NCBI GenBank assembly: GCA_016793865.1
Contig: JAEULJ010000001.1
Coordinates: 186,001-250,000, forward strand
DNA from: Altererythrobacter sp.
GTDB lineage: Bacteria; Pseudomonadota; Alphaproteobacteria; Sphingomonadales; Sphingomonadaceae
Length of the DNA stretch: 64,000 nucleotides
Direction: 5' to 3'
A program made the translations under genes and the position numbers. Below, one piece after another: positions 17,155-25,205 of the stretch; positions within the stretch are counted from its first letter, which is position 1; the number at the start of each line of letters is the position of its first letter. A model generated the notes under the pieces. It did no database searches and was not told where the DNA came from. It was given only the letters and a program-made list of their open reading frames with translations.

Positions 17155-18007
17155 CCGCCGCCGTGCGCTGCGCCTCGCCGCGATGCGGGGAGAGATCACA
17201 CCGCTGACCCTGCCCGAGCGCGCGCGTTTCGCCCTGCGTGCCATCGCCCTGGTGCTCACGCTCGCGGCCTTCGTCCCGCTTCACTTCCTTTACCGCATCT
17301 TCCGCTACGGATCGCCCTTCCCGATGTGGTTCCTGGGCGTGGCGGGATGGATATGCGGCGCGCGCGTGCACCGTGTCGGCACGCCGCTGCGCCGCGACGT
17401 GTTCTTTATCGCCAACCACACGAGCTGGATCGACATACTGGTTCTCGCCGGCGCCAGCGGAACCGCCTTCGTCGCCAAGCAGGAACTGGCCGAGGTGCCG
17501 ATCATCGGATGGCTGTGCCGTTTGAACCGCACGGTTTTCGTCAAGCGAGAGAACCGCATGGGCGTGGCCGAGCAGATCAACGACCTGCGGGTGGCGCTGG
17601 CCGACAACTGGTCGGTTACCGTCTTTCCCGAAGGCACCACCACCGACAACCGCTCACTGCTGCCGTTCAAGACCAGCATGCTCTCGGTGCTGGAGCCGCC
17701 GCCGCCGGGGGTGCTGGTCCAGCCGGTGATGCTCGATTACGGCGCGGCTGCCGAAGACATCGGCTGGATCGGTGACGAGGGCGGCCTGAACAACGCGCGC
17801 CGGGTGCTGGGGCGACGGGGGAGCTTCCCGGTGCGGATTCACTTCCTCGATCCCTTTGCCCCCGCCGACCACCGCGGACGCAAGGCGATCGGATCGAAGG
17901 CCCGTGCGGAGATCGAGGCCGCGCTGATCGCCGCCGTCGGGCCGCTGCGAGACTTCGCGCACACGGTCGCGCCGGTGCGCTACACGGCGCCGGAAACCCC
18001 GGCCTAG
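17129..18007 (+). CDS. plsC: 1-acyl-sn-glycerol-3-phosphate acyltransferase
   Basis: This membrane enzyme makes phosphatidic acid from lysophosphatidic acid. Motif I NHTSWID and motif III FPEGTTTD are clear, with one N-terminal membrane helix (LRAIALVLTLAAFVPLHFLY). The start could be GTG 17129, overlapping the last 26 bases of fur, or ATG 17183 (MRGEITPLTL), which removes 18 residues without known function. It is coupled to fur in either case and ends four bases into the convergent lysR gene. Confidence 0.9.
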   Translation: MSASTATADRRRALRLAAMRGEITPLTLPERARFALRAIALVLTLAAFVPLHFLYRIFRYGSPFPMWFLGVAGWICGARVHRVGTPLRRDVFFIANHTSWIDILVLAGASGTAFVAKQELAEVPIIGWLCRLNRTVFVKRENRMGVAEQINDLRVALADNWSVTVFPEGTTTDNRSLLPFKTSMLSVLEPPPPGVLVQPVMLDYGAAAEDIGWIGDEGGLNNARRVLGRRGSFPVRIHFLDPFAPADHRGRKAIGSKARAEIEAALIAAVGPLRDFAHTVAPVRYTAPETPA

Positions 18008-18888
18008 AGCCCCGCCTGCACCAGCCAGTCGTGGAAAATCCGCACCGGCCGTTCCTCGAGCGCGGTCGGGCGGCACACGAACCAGTAGCTGTAGGGGCTC
18101 TCGACTTCGGTATCGAAGACCTGTGCCAGCCGCTCGTCGTGGGCGCGGCGGACATGGTCGTCGTGCATGATGGCGATGCCCAGCCCCTGTGCCGCCGCCT
18201 CCAGCATGAGCTGGCCTGAATCATAGTGGTCGATCGCGGCCGGTTCGAGATCCTGCATCCCGATCGCCGTGCACCAGGCGGAGAAGCTTTCCGAAAGCTC
18301 GTTGTGAACGAGGAAGGTCTGCCGCGCGAGGCGTTCGCGATCCGGCTCCGCACCCATCGCCGTGGCAACCGCCCGGTTGCCGATCGCGCGCACCATGTTG
18401 TGATCGAGCCTTATGGCGTGGAGGCCGCGGGTTGGCCCGCGCGAGAGAATGATGGCGGCATCGAGCGTATCGCCCACCCGATCCTCAAGATGCGGGCCAG
18501 TGTCGATGTCGATGTGAAGCAACGGATGCGAACGACGCAGTTCCGCCAGGCGCGGGAACAGCCGCTGGCTGCCGAACAGCGGAAGGACGCCGAGATGCAG
18601 CCGCAGCAGCGAGAAGTTCTCCGACTGGTTCTCGACGGCGCGTGCCAGAGCCTCGAGGTGCGGGTTGATCGCCTCGTAGAAGGCCTGGCCCTCGTCGGTC
18701 AGGCTCATCGCCTGCCTGGCGCGGGTGAACAGCCGCTTGCCCACGAAAGCCTCGAGATTGCCGATCCGGCGAGACAGGGCCGAAGGGCTTAGCCCCAGCT
18801 CGTCCGCCGCGCCCCGCGCGGAACCGGCGCGGACGGTCCGAACGAATGCCTCGAGCGCGCGCAAAGGGGGCAGCCTGCGGGTCGCCAC
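18004..18888 (-). CDS. LysR family transcriptional regulator (GcvA-like)
   Basis: A 294-residue LysR protein. The N-terminal helix-turn-helix runs LRALEAFVRTVRAGSARGAADELGLSPSALSRRI; the rest is a two-lobed effector domain ending VRIFHDWLVQAGL, as in GcvA-type members. The GTG at 18888 lies two bases after the corC stop and gives VATRRLPPLRALEAF, the right family start; a longer reading frame upstream is inside corC and was rejected. Its position as the last gene of the corC run suggests co-transcription. Target genes are unknown. Confidence 0.88.
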   Translation of the reverse strand: MATRRLPPLRALEAFVRTVRAGSARGAADELGLSPSALSRRIGNLEAFVGKRLFTRARQAMSLTDEGQAFYEAINPHLEALARAVENQSENFSLLRLHLGVLPLFGSQRLFPRLAELRRSHPLLHIDIDTGPHLEDRVGDTLDAAIILSRGPTRGLHAIRLDHNMVRAIGNRAVATAMGAEPDRERLARQTFLVHNELSESFSAWCTAIGMQDLEPAAIDHYDSGQLMLEAAAQGLGIAIMHDDHVRRAHDERLAQVFDTEVESPYSYWFVCRPTALEERPVRIFHDWLVQAGL

Positions 18889-18890
18889 CG

Positions 18891-19805
18891 CTATTCCGCC
18901 TCGTCGGCGGCCGGCGCGTGGAGGCGCAGACGAGTGACGTGGGTCTCGTCGCCCTCCACCACCTCGATCGTCCAGCCCGATGGATGCTCGACGCGCGCGC
19001 CCACTGGCGGCACCTGCTCGGCAAGCACATAGGTCAGCCCGCCCAGCGTATCGACCGCCTCCGCGACCTCCGCCAGCCGCGGGTCGATCCGCGCCGCGAC
19101 ATCGTCGAGCTCGGCACGAGCGTCGCATTCCCACACGCCCTCGCCAACCGCGCGGATATACTCCTCGGGCGCATCGTCGTGCTCGTCCGCGATATCGCCC
19201 ACGATCTCCTCCACCAGGTCCTCGATGGTGATGATCCCGTCCGTGCCGGAGAATTCATCGAGCACGATAGCCAGGTGGACATGCTGCTGGCGCATGTCGG
19301 CTAGCACGTCGAGCGCGCCCCGCGCCTGGGGAACATAGAGCGGCTGGCGCATCAGCTCGCTCCAGTCCTCCGGCGGCGGGCGCCGTTCGGCGAGGAAAGG
19401 GAACACGTCCTTGACGTGCATCATCCCGATCACGTGATCGAGCTGGCCGCGATACACCGGCATCCGCGAATGGCCGTGCTCGGCGAAGGCGGCAACCAGC
19501 TCGTCCCAGCTCGCCTCTACGCCGATCGCCACGATCTCTCCCCGGGGAATGGCCACATCGTCGGCGTCCAGCTCGCTGAAATGGAGCATATTGCGCAGCA
19601 TCTGGCGTTCGACAGGAGAAAGATCCCCCGTCTCGCCAGCCTCGGCCCCGGCATCGCCGGCGTCCTGCTCCGCCTCGTCGAGCGTTTCCTCGAGCTGCTC
19701 GCGCAAGGTGCGCTCGTCATTGTCGAGGTAGAAGAGCTTGCGGAACCGGGGCCAAAGCCCCTTGCTACTGTCCGCATCTCCCGCGGAATGTGAACTCTCG
19801 GCCAT
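18891..19805 (-). CDS. corC: CorC/HlyC family CBS-domain protein
   Basis: A 304-residue soluble protein with a tandem CBS pair (FSELDADDVAIPRGEIVAI; LVVA-type strands; FSGTDGIITIEDLVEEIVGDIADEHD) followed by the small CorC_HlyC domain (LPPVGA/VEHPSGWTIEVVEGDETHVTRLRL). In other bacteria it is linked to magnesium/cobalt resistance. The neighbour order phoH-ybeY-corC is widely conserved. The segment near residues 35-65 is highly acidic and looks disordered. Confidence 0.9.
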   Translation of the reverse strand: MAESSHSAGDADSSKGLWPRFRKLFYLDNDERTLREQLEETLDEAEQDAGDAGAEAGETGDLSPVERQMLRNMLHFSELDADDVAIPRGEIVAIGVEASWDELVAAFAEHGHSRMPVYRGQLDHVIGMMHVKDVFPFLAERRPPPEDWSELMRQPLYVPQARGALDVLADMRQQHVHLAIVLDEFSGTDGIITIEDLVEEIVGDIADEHDDAPEEYIRAVGEGVWECDARAELDDVAARIDPRLAEVAEAVDTLGGLTYVLAEQVPPVGARVEHPSGWTIEVVEGDETHVTRLRLHAPAADEAE

Positions 19806-19811
19806 GGCCCC

Positions 19812-20327
19812 CTAGACGGTCCCTGTACTGTCGGCTGTGCTGTCGCGGTCCCCATATGGGTCCGCGATGCCCATCCGCGCAAGCGCCTTGATCTCCAGCG
19901 CCTCCATTGCCTCGGCCTCGCTGTCACCCGCCTCGTGGTCGTGGCCGGCGAGATGAAGCAGGCCGTGGACCACCAGATGCGCTGCATGGTCCTTCAGCGC
20001 GATCCCCTTCTCCCCGGCTTCGCGGGCGCAGGTCTCGAAGGCGAGCGCGATATCGCCCAGCATCTCCGGCCCACCCTGCGCCCTCATCGCCAGCAGTTCG
20101 GCGCGCGGGAGCATCGGGAAGGAGAGGACATTGGTCGGCTTGTCCTTGGTCCGCCATTCGCGGTTCAGGACCTGCACCTCCTCGTCGACGGTGAACAGCA
20201 GGCTCGCGGATAGGCGCTCGTTCGCCAGCGCCGGCTCGACCGCCTCCACCGCCTCCATCGCGGCCTCGGCGAGATCGGCCCAGTCGTGATCCCTCGGCCA
20301 GCCGTCTATCTCGATGTCGAGATCCAT
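19812..20327 (-). CDS. ybeY: rRNA maturation endoribonuclease YbeY
   Basis: A 171-residue UPF0054 protein. The zinc site HLVVHGLLHLAGHDHE is intact, with three His ligands. YbeY works in 16S rRNA 3'-end processing and ribosome quality control. Its ATG overlaps the phoH stop by one base (TGATG), and six bases separate it from corC downstream, so the three are one operon. Confidence 0.95.
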   Translation of the reverse strand: MDLDIEIDGWPRDHDWADLAEAAMEAVEAVEPALANERLSASLLFTVDEEVQVLNREWRTKDKPTNVLSFPMLPRAELLAMRAQGGPEMLGDIALAFETCAREAGEKGIALKDHAAHLVVHGLLHLAGHDHEAGDSEAEAMEALEIKALARMGIADPYGDRDSTADSTGTV

Positions 20328-21373
20328 CAGCCAGCAGGGCCTTCGTAAGCCTCGACGATGCGGCCCACGATCGGATGGCGGACGACATCGGCGGCGGTGA
20401 AGCGAATGGTGCCGAAGCCATCCACACCCTCGAGCTTGTCGACCGCGTCGGCGAGGCCGCTCATCCGGTCGCCGCCGGGAATGTCGACCTGGCGCGGATC
20501 GCCGCACACCACCATGCGGCTGTTCTGGCCGAAACGGGTCAGGAACATCTTCATCTGCTCGCGCGTGGTGTTCTGCGCCTCGTCGAGGATGATGAAGCTG
20601 TCCGCCAGCGTGCGCCCGCGCATGAAGGCGATCGGCGCGATCTCGATCTCGCCCGATGCCAGCCGCCGCTCCACCTGCTCGGGCGGCATGCAGTCATAGA
20701 GCGCATCGTAGAGCGGGCGGAGATAGGGATCGACCTTGTCCTTCATGTCGCCCGGCAGGAAGCCGAGCTTCTCCCCCGCCTCCACCGCCGGGCGGCTGAG
20801 GATGAGGCGTTGGACGCTGCCGGTCATCAACTGCGCCACCGCCTGCGCCACCGCGAGATAGGTCTTGCCGGTGCCTGCCGGGCCGAGCGCGAAAATGATA
20901 TCGTCGCGCGCCAGCGCGCGCATGTAGTCGACCTGGGTGGCGCTCCTCGGCACGATGGTCTTGCGCCGGGTGCGGATCATGATCGGCGGCACGTCCAGCG
21001 CGCCCGAGACGATGCCCTCGAGCGTCGGCTCGTTCGACATCGCGATCAGCGATTCGATCAACCCCGCGTCCAGGTCCTGCCCCTGCGCCAGCCGGTCGTA
21101 CATGGTGCGCAGCACCTCGCGGGCACGGGCGACGCTGTCGGCCGGTCCCTCCACATGCAGCCGGTCGCCGCGTGCGGAGATGAACACGCCGAGCCGGTTT
21201 TCGACCTGCACCAGATTGGAATCGAACTGGCCGTAGAGCGCGCCGAGCAGGCTCTGGTTCTCGAAACCGAGATCGGCCTGGGCGCGCCGCACGGGAGAGC
21301 CGGCGGCACGGGTGCTGGCGGCGGAGTGGTTCAGGAAGGCGGGATGCGCCTCGCGGGCTGGTCTACGGGCCAT
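20327..21373 (-). CDS. phoH: PhoH family ATPase (PhoH-like)
   Basis: A 348-residue protein with a KH-like N-terminal region (NLVQVENRLGVFISARGDRLHVEG) and an AAA-type PhoH domain. Walker A is GPAGTGKT and Walker B lies in ADSFIILDEAQNTT. PhoH family ATPases are RNA-associated, and next to ybeY they probably take part in RNA metabolism. The start at 21373 has AAAGGA five bases upstream; the longer in-frame reading to 21445 has no ribosome-binding sequence. Confidence 0.93.
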   Translation of the reverse strand: MARRPAREAHPAFLNHSAASTRAAGSPVRRAQADLGFENQSLLGALYGQFDSNLVQVENRLGVFISARGDRLHVEGPADSVARAREVLRTMYDRLAQGQDLDAGLIESLIAMSNEPTLEGIVSGALDVPPIMIRTRRKTIVPRSATQVDYMRALARDDIIFALGPAGTGKTYLAVAQAVAQLMTGSVQRLILSRPAVEAGEKLGFLPGDMKDKVDPYLRPLYDALYDCMPPEQVERRLASGEIEIAPIAFMRGRTLADSFIILDEAQNTTREQMKMFLTRFGQNSRMVVCGDPRQVDIPGGDRMSGLADAVDKLEGVDGFGTIRFTAADVVRHPIVGRIVEAYEGPAG

Positions 21374-21447
21374 GCAGTCCTTTCGGATGAGACGACTCGG
21401 AAGATACGCCCCCGTTCCCGGCTGACAAGGCAGCCCCGCGCGCATGG

Positions 21448-21480
21448 GCGTGGATAGTCACTGCTGCGTCACATCCACGC
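21448..21480. promoter_or_regulatory. Inverted repeat upstream of phoH
   Basis: GCGTGGAT (21448-21455) and ATCCACGC (21473-21480) are perfect inverted copies separated by 17 bases that contain GTCAC twice. The element lies about 75 bases before the phoH start and behind the terminator of the PEPxxWA gene. It could be an operator or a second stem-loop. Confidence 0.4.
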
Positions 21481-21497
21481 ATCGCGCCGCGGCGACG

Positions 21498-21530
21498 AAG
21501 AAGGGCCCCGCCCGAAGGCGGAGCCCTTTC
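21498..21530 (-). terminator. Rho-independent terminator behind PEPxxWA gene
   Basis: On the minus strand the stem GGGCTCCGCC closes on a TTCG tetraloop with GGCGGGGCCC (one mismatch), then CTTCTTC follows. It sits 25 bases behind the stop of the PEPxxWA gene at 21551 and separates it from phoH. Confidence 0.75.
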
Positions 21531-21550
21531 GTTCGCGGCGAGGCCGCGGC

Positions 21551-22345
21551 TCAGGCGAAGGCGAGCGCGCGGCGGCGGCGCAGCGCGCGCCCCACAATGC
21601 CGAAGCCCAGGATCAGCATCGCCCAGGTGGATGGCTCGGGCACCGCAGCCACGCCCAGACCCGCGCTGATCGAGAGATCGTCAACCGCGAGGCCGTGATC
21701 GCTGCCGGCACTGTCCACATCCGCCCAGCGGAAGCCGAAGCGCTGGCCCTGCCCGATCGACAGGTCCGAGATGGTGCCGGAAATCGCCGTGCCGAAGGCA
21801 TGACCGTTGATCGCCCCGGCATTGGTGTTGTTCGTCGGGGTGAAATTGAGCCCGGCGTAGGTGACCCAGGTGCCGCTCTCAAGATCCGTGGCGTCGAGCG
21901 AGAACTGGAAGGTCAGCCCGTCGTTGGTGGACGTGCCCGAACGCCACTGCTCTCCCGTGTAGGCGAAGGCCAGGCTCTCGATCGCGCCGGCCAGGCCGTT
22001 CGTGAACACCCCGCCGAACCAGATCGGGCCAATCGAACCGCTGGTGAGGCTGCCGAGGGCGCGATCGGTCGAGCCGGAAGCGCCGAAGCTGAAGGCATTG
22101 CCCACGTTCGACGAGCCGGTGCCAGCGGCATAGAAGCCGTCAGCCGCGTTTCCGGTGCCGTTCTCGACGATCTGGAAGCCGGCCGGAAGGGACTGGCTGG
22201 TGCCGCTGGCGGCGAGCCCGTCGAAGTTCTGGCTGTAGGTGGTGGTGGTCAGCGTGTAGCTGGGCGCGGCGGTCTTGCCCGCAGCCAGAACGGCGGACGG
22301 ACTGGCGGCGAGCGCCGCCGCCAGGGCGATGGATGCGATACGCAT
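21551..22345 (-). CDS. PEPxxWA-CTERM secreted protein (264 aa)
   Basis: The protein has a signal peptide (MRIASIALAAALAASPSAVLA), a beta-rich Gly/Ser/Thr/Asn-rich body, and the C-terminal sorting anchor PEPSTWAMLILGFG followed by a short hydrophobic helix and RRRRA. Such anchors are thought to be handled by an exosortase-type enzyme; none is in the window. The body contains SQNFDGLAASGTSQSLPAGF, typical of extracellular beta-sandwich repeats, but no enzyme motif. AGGAG lies eight bases before the ATG. It is 27 bases behind a second PEPxxWA gene. Confidence 0.88.
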   Translation of the reverse strand: MRIASIALAAALAASPSAVLAAGKTAAPSYTLTTTTYSQNFDGLAASGTSQSLPAGFQIVENGTGNAADGFYAAGTGSSNVGNAFSFGASGSTDRALGSLTSGSIGPIWFGGVFTNGLAGAIESLAFAYTGEQWRSGTSTNDGLTFQFSLDATDLESGTWVTYAGLNFTPTNNTNAGAINGHAFGTAISGTISDLSIGQGQRFGFRWADVDSAGSDHGLAVDDLSISAGLGVAAVPEPSTWAMLILGFGIVGRALRRRRALAFA

Positions 22346-22372
22346 ATCGTGTGCTCCTGCGTGGATTTCGGA

Positions 22373-23071
22373 TCAGACGTAGTTGAGCGCGACACGGCGC
22401 TTGCGGCTCGCGCGCAGGGCCGAACCGGTTATGCCGAAGCCCAGGATCATCAACGCCCAGGAGCCCGGCTCGGGCACGGCGGCGGCGAAGGTCTGGCCGG
22501 TGATGCGGAAGTTGAGATCGCAATTGTTTCCGCTGGCGACGGTGCAATTGGGATAGGTAGCGCGGGCGGCGAGCATCTGGCCGCCGGCATATGCATCGCC
22601 ACCGACGATCTGGCCGGTGGGAAAACCGGGCACGCCATAGCGGATGTCAGGGCCGAGATGCACGCCGGTGCGGAGCGAACTGGTGCTCAGCGCGAAGGTG
22701 TAGAGATTGCCGTCGGTCACCGCGATATCGGGCAGCGCGATGTCGAACCAGCTCGCCCTGGCGATATCGAGAGGGAGGGTGAAGGTCGAGCTGTAGAGCG
22801 CCGTGCCGGTGAGCGTCTCGCCGGAATAGAGCGCCAGCGTGATCGCGCTGTTGGCGGAGCCGGAGTTGAAGGTGCTGAACTGGAAGCCGACCGAGCTGAG
22901 CGTGTCGGTAAAGGCGGTGAAGCTCTGGCCGATGGGCCCCGCCCAGGAGATAGCCTGAGCACGCGAGCCGAGCGGGCCGGAGACGACTTCGAGCGTTTCG
23001 CTCTGCTGGGCGGCAGCCGGCAAGGCGCAGGCCAGGAGCGCGGCCGAAGCCGCGAGAGATGCTGATTTCAT
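22373..23071 (-). CDS. PEPxxWA-CTERM secreted protein (232 aa)
   Basis: Signal peptide MKSASLAASAALLACALPAAAQ, a beta-rich middle with two cysteines (YPNCTVASGNNCDL) and a C-terminal anchor PEPGSWALMILGFG, then a basic tail RASRKRR. The middle (IGQSFTAF, LYSGETLTGTALYSSTF) resembles outer-surface beta-sandwich proteins; function unknown. The upstream gap is AT-rich with CGTCA-GTT-TGACG (23088-23100), a short palindrome 17 bases before the start codon. It probably shares a transcript with the next PEPxxWA gene. Confidence 0.87.
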   Translation of the reverse strand: MKSASLAASAALLACALPAAAQQSETLEVVSGPLGSRAQAISWAGPIGQSFTAFTDTLSSVGFQFSTFNSGSANSAITLALYSGETLTGTALYSSTFTLPLDIARASWFDIALPDIAVTDGNLYTFALSTSSLRTGVHLGPDIRYGVPGFPTGQIVGGDAYAGGQMLAARATYPNCTVASGNNCDLNFRITGQTFAAAVPEPGSWALMILGFGITGSALRASRKRRVALNYV

Positions 23072-23172
23072 GGTATTAACCCCTTCGCGTCAGTTTGACG
23101 TAAAGGAATTGTTAACCACGATATATTGCAGCGCAGGGATGGTTTCGTGACAATCGCCGTCTTATCGCCGGA

Positions 23173-24516
23173 TCATGCCGGCTCGCGAAGCAGCACCCGT
23201 CCTTCCAGCGAATTCGGGCCGGCATCGCCCAGTTCGACCTGCACCAGATCGCCGATCGCGCAATCTGCGTCGAACCACACCGATTGCAGCCAGGGCGATT
23301 TGCCGAGCCACTGGCCCGGCAGCTTGCCCTTGCGCTCCACCAGCACCTCGCAGCGGCGGCCCACGCTGGCGCGGTTGAAGGCGTGCTGGTCGCGGTTGAG
23401 CGCGGCCTGGAGGCGCTGGAGGCGATCGTCCATCACTTCCGCCGCGATCTGCCCGTCCATGCTCGCGGCGGGGGTGCCGGGGCGCGGCGAGTATTTGAAG
23501 CTGAACGCCTGCGCGTAACCGACCGCATCCACCAGGCTCAGCGTCTCGGCGAACTCGGCTTCGGTCTCTCCGGGGAAGCCGACGATGAAGTCGCCGCTGA
23601 GCGCGATGTCGGGCCGGGCGGCGCGGAAGCGATCGAGCAGCTTGAGATAGCTTTCCGCCGTGTGGCTGCGGTTCATGGCGCGCAGCACGCGGTCGCTACC
23701 GGCCTGCACCGGCAGGTGGAGGAAGGGCATCAGCTTCTCCACCTCGCCATGCGCGGCGATCAGGTCGTCGTCCATGTCGGCGGGATGGCTGGTGGTGTAG
23801 CGGATGCGCGCGAGGCCATCGATGGCCGCGAGGTCGCGGATGAGGCCGGCGAGACCGGTCACGCGGCCCTTCGCATCCTCGCCCGCCCACGCGCTGACGT
23901 TCTGCCCCAGCAGGGTGATCTCGCGCGCACCGGCTTCGACCAGCCGCTGCGCCTCGGCCACCAAGTCACTGTAGAGCCGTGAGATTTCGGCGCCGCGAGT
24001 GTAGGGCACCACGCAATAGGTGCAGAACTTGTCGCAACCTTCCTGCACCGTCAGGAACGCCGCCGGGCCGATCTTGCGGCGTTCCGGCAGCGCGGCGAAC
24101 TTGGCGATGGCGGGCATATCGGTGTCGGTCGCGCGCTCGCCCTGCACCGCCTTGTCGAGCATTTCCGGCAGGCGGTGATAGGCCTGCGGGCCGACCACCA
24201 TGCTGACCGCCGGGGCACGCACCATGATCTCCTCGCCCTCGGCCTGAGCGACACAGCCCGCGACCGCGATCATCGGTTCGCGTCCAGCTTGCCGCCCGGC
24301 CTTCACCAGCCGGCCGATGTCCGAATAGACCTTCTCCGCCGCCTTCTCGCGGATGTGGCAGGTGTTGAGGACGACCAGCTCGGCCTCCTCGCCTTCAGAG
24401 GCAGGCGCAAGCCCCTGCGCCGCCAGCAGCTCGCCCATGCGCTCGCCGTCATAGACGTTCATCTGGCAGCCGAAGCTCTTGACCCGATAGGTCTTGGGGG
24501 CGGTTTGCGATTTCAC
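23173..24516 (-). CDS. miaB: tRNA-2-methylthio-N6-dimethylallyladenosine synthase
   Basis: MiaB is a radical-SAM enzyme that adds the 2-methylthio group to i6A37 in tRNAs. The 447-residue protein has the UPF0004 domain with [10 protein letters not shown] and two further cluster cysteines, the radical-SAM triad CDKFCTYC, and a TRAM domain at the end ([12 protein letters not shown] ... [12 protein letters not shown]). Translation starts at GTG 24516. In other alphaproteobacteria it is directly followed by phoH; here two PEPxxWA genes lie between. Confidence 0.96.
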   Translation of the reverse strand: MKSQTAPKTYRVKSFGCQMNVYDGERMGELLAAQGLAPASEGEEAELVVLNTCHIREKAAEKVYSDIGRLVKAGRQAGREPMIAVAGCVAQAEGEEIMVRAPAVSMVVGPQAYHRLPEMLDKAVQGERATDTDMPAIAKFAALPERRKIGPAAFLTVQEGCDKFCTYCVVPYTRGAEISRLYSDLVAEAQRLVEAGAREITLLGQNVSAWAGEDAKGRVTGLAGLIRDLAAIDGLARIRYTTSHPADMDDDLIAAHGEVEKLMPFLHLPVQAGSDRVLRAMNRSHTAESYLKLLDRFRAARPDIALSGDFIVGFPGETEAEFAETLSLVDAVGYAQAFSFKYSPRPGTPAASMDGQIAAEVMDDRLQRLQAALNRDQHAFNRASVGRRCEVLVERKGKLPGQWLGKSPWLQSVWFDADCAIGDLVQVELGDAGPNSLEGRVLLREPA

Positions 24517-24519
24517 GCT

Positions 24520-24660
24520 CTACGATCTTCGCTGGTGTCGATCAGGCGCGCGCCGCAGGCACGCCGCGCCCATCGATACGCACTGCTCGGCCATCTCGAC
24601 GTCGCGGCTTCGGTAGAGGCGTGCGCCCCATACGAACAGATCGGGCGGTGAATTAGCCAA
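24520..24660 (-). CDS. Possible 46-residue protein between cyclophilin gene and miaB
   Basis: A TTG at 24660 opens a 46-codon frame that runs to TAG three bases before the miaB start. The product contains LFVWGARLYRSRDVEM followed by AEQCVSMGAACLRRA: balanced composition, two Cys and several aromatics, unlike the Arg/Pro/Ala-rich shadow frames of this genome. It overlaps the cyclophilin stop by eight bases (TTGGCTAA), and GAAGG lies six bases before the TTG. I do not recognise the family. It could still be chance. Confidence 0.4.
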   Translation of the reverse strand: MANSPPDLFVWGARLYRSRDVEMAEQCVSMGAACLRRAPDRHQRRS

Positions 24661-25114
24661 CCACCGCCTTCACGATCTTGCCCGGCTCGCGCGGCGGTTC
24701 GCCCTTCGGCAGCGCATCGACGTGTTCCATGCCGCTCTCGACCTGGCCCCAGACGGTGTATTGGCGGTCGAGGAAGCCGGCGTCGTCGAAGCAGATGAAG
24801 AACTGGCTGTTGGCGCTGTCGGGCACCTGGGTGCGCGCCATCGAACAGGTGCCGCGCTTGTGCGGTTCGGCGTTGAATTCGGCCTTGAGGTCGGGCTTGT
24901 CGCTGCCGCTCATCCCGGTGCCGGTCGGATCCCCGCCCTGCGCCATGAAGCCGGGGATCACGCGGTGGAACACCACGCCATCGTAGAAGCCCTCGTTCGC
25001 CAGCTCGGTGATGCGCGCGACATGGCCGGGCGCGAGGTCGGGCCGCAGCTTGATGACGACATCGCCGGTGTTGCCGCCGCCGGTGTCGAGGGTGAGCGTG
25101 AGGGTGTCGGCCAT
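24653..25114 (-). CDS. Cyclophilin-type peptidyl-prolyl cis-trans isomerase
   Basis: A 153-residue single-domain cyclophilin without signal peptide, so cytoplasmic. It has FHRVIPGFMAQGGDPTGTG, SMARTQVPDSANSQFFIC and the closing VWGQVESGMEHVDAL, with the catalytic Arg in FHRVI. AGGAGA lies six bases before the ATG. Longer in-frame starts up to 25186 do not look like the family. Confidence 0.93.
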   Translation of the reverse strand: MADTLTLTLDTGGGNTGDVVIKLRPDLAPGHVARITELANEGFYDGVVFHRVIPGFMAQGGDPTGTGMSGSDKPDLKAEFNAEPHKRGTCSMARTQVPDSANSQFFICFDDAGFLDRQYTVWGQVESGMEHVDALPKGEPPREPGKIVKAVVG

Positions 25115-25205
25115 CGGGAATCTCCTGCTGTTTGCGCGCCGATATAGCCGTGCACGCCGCCCTGTCACGGCTTGCTTTTGGCCCACCCCCGCCTAGACGC
25201 CGGGC

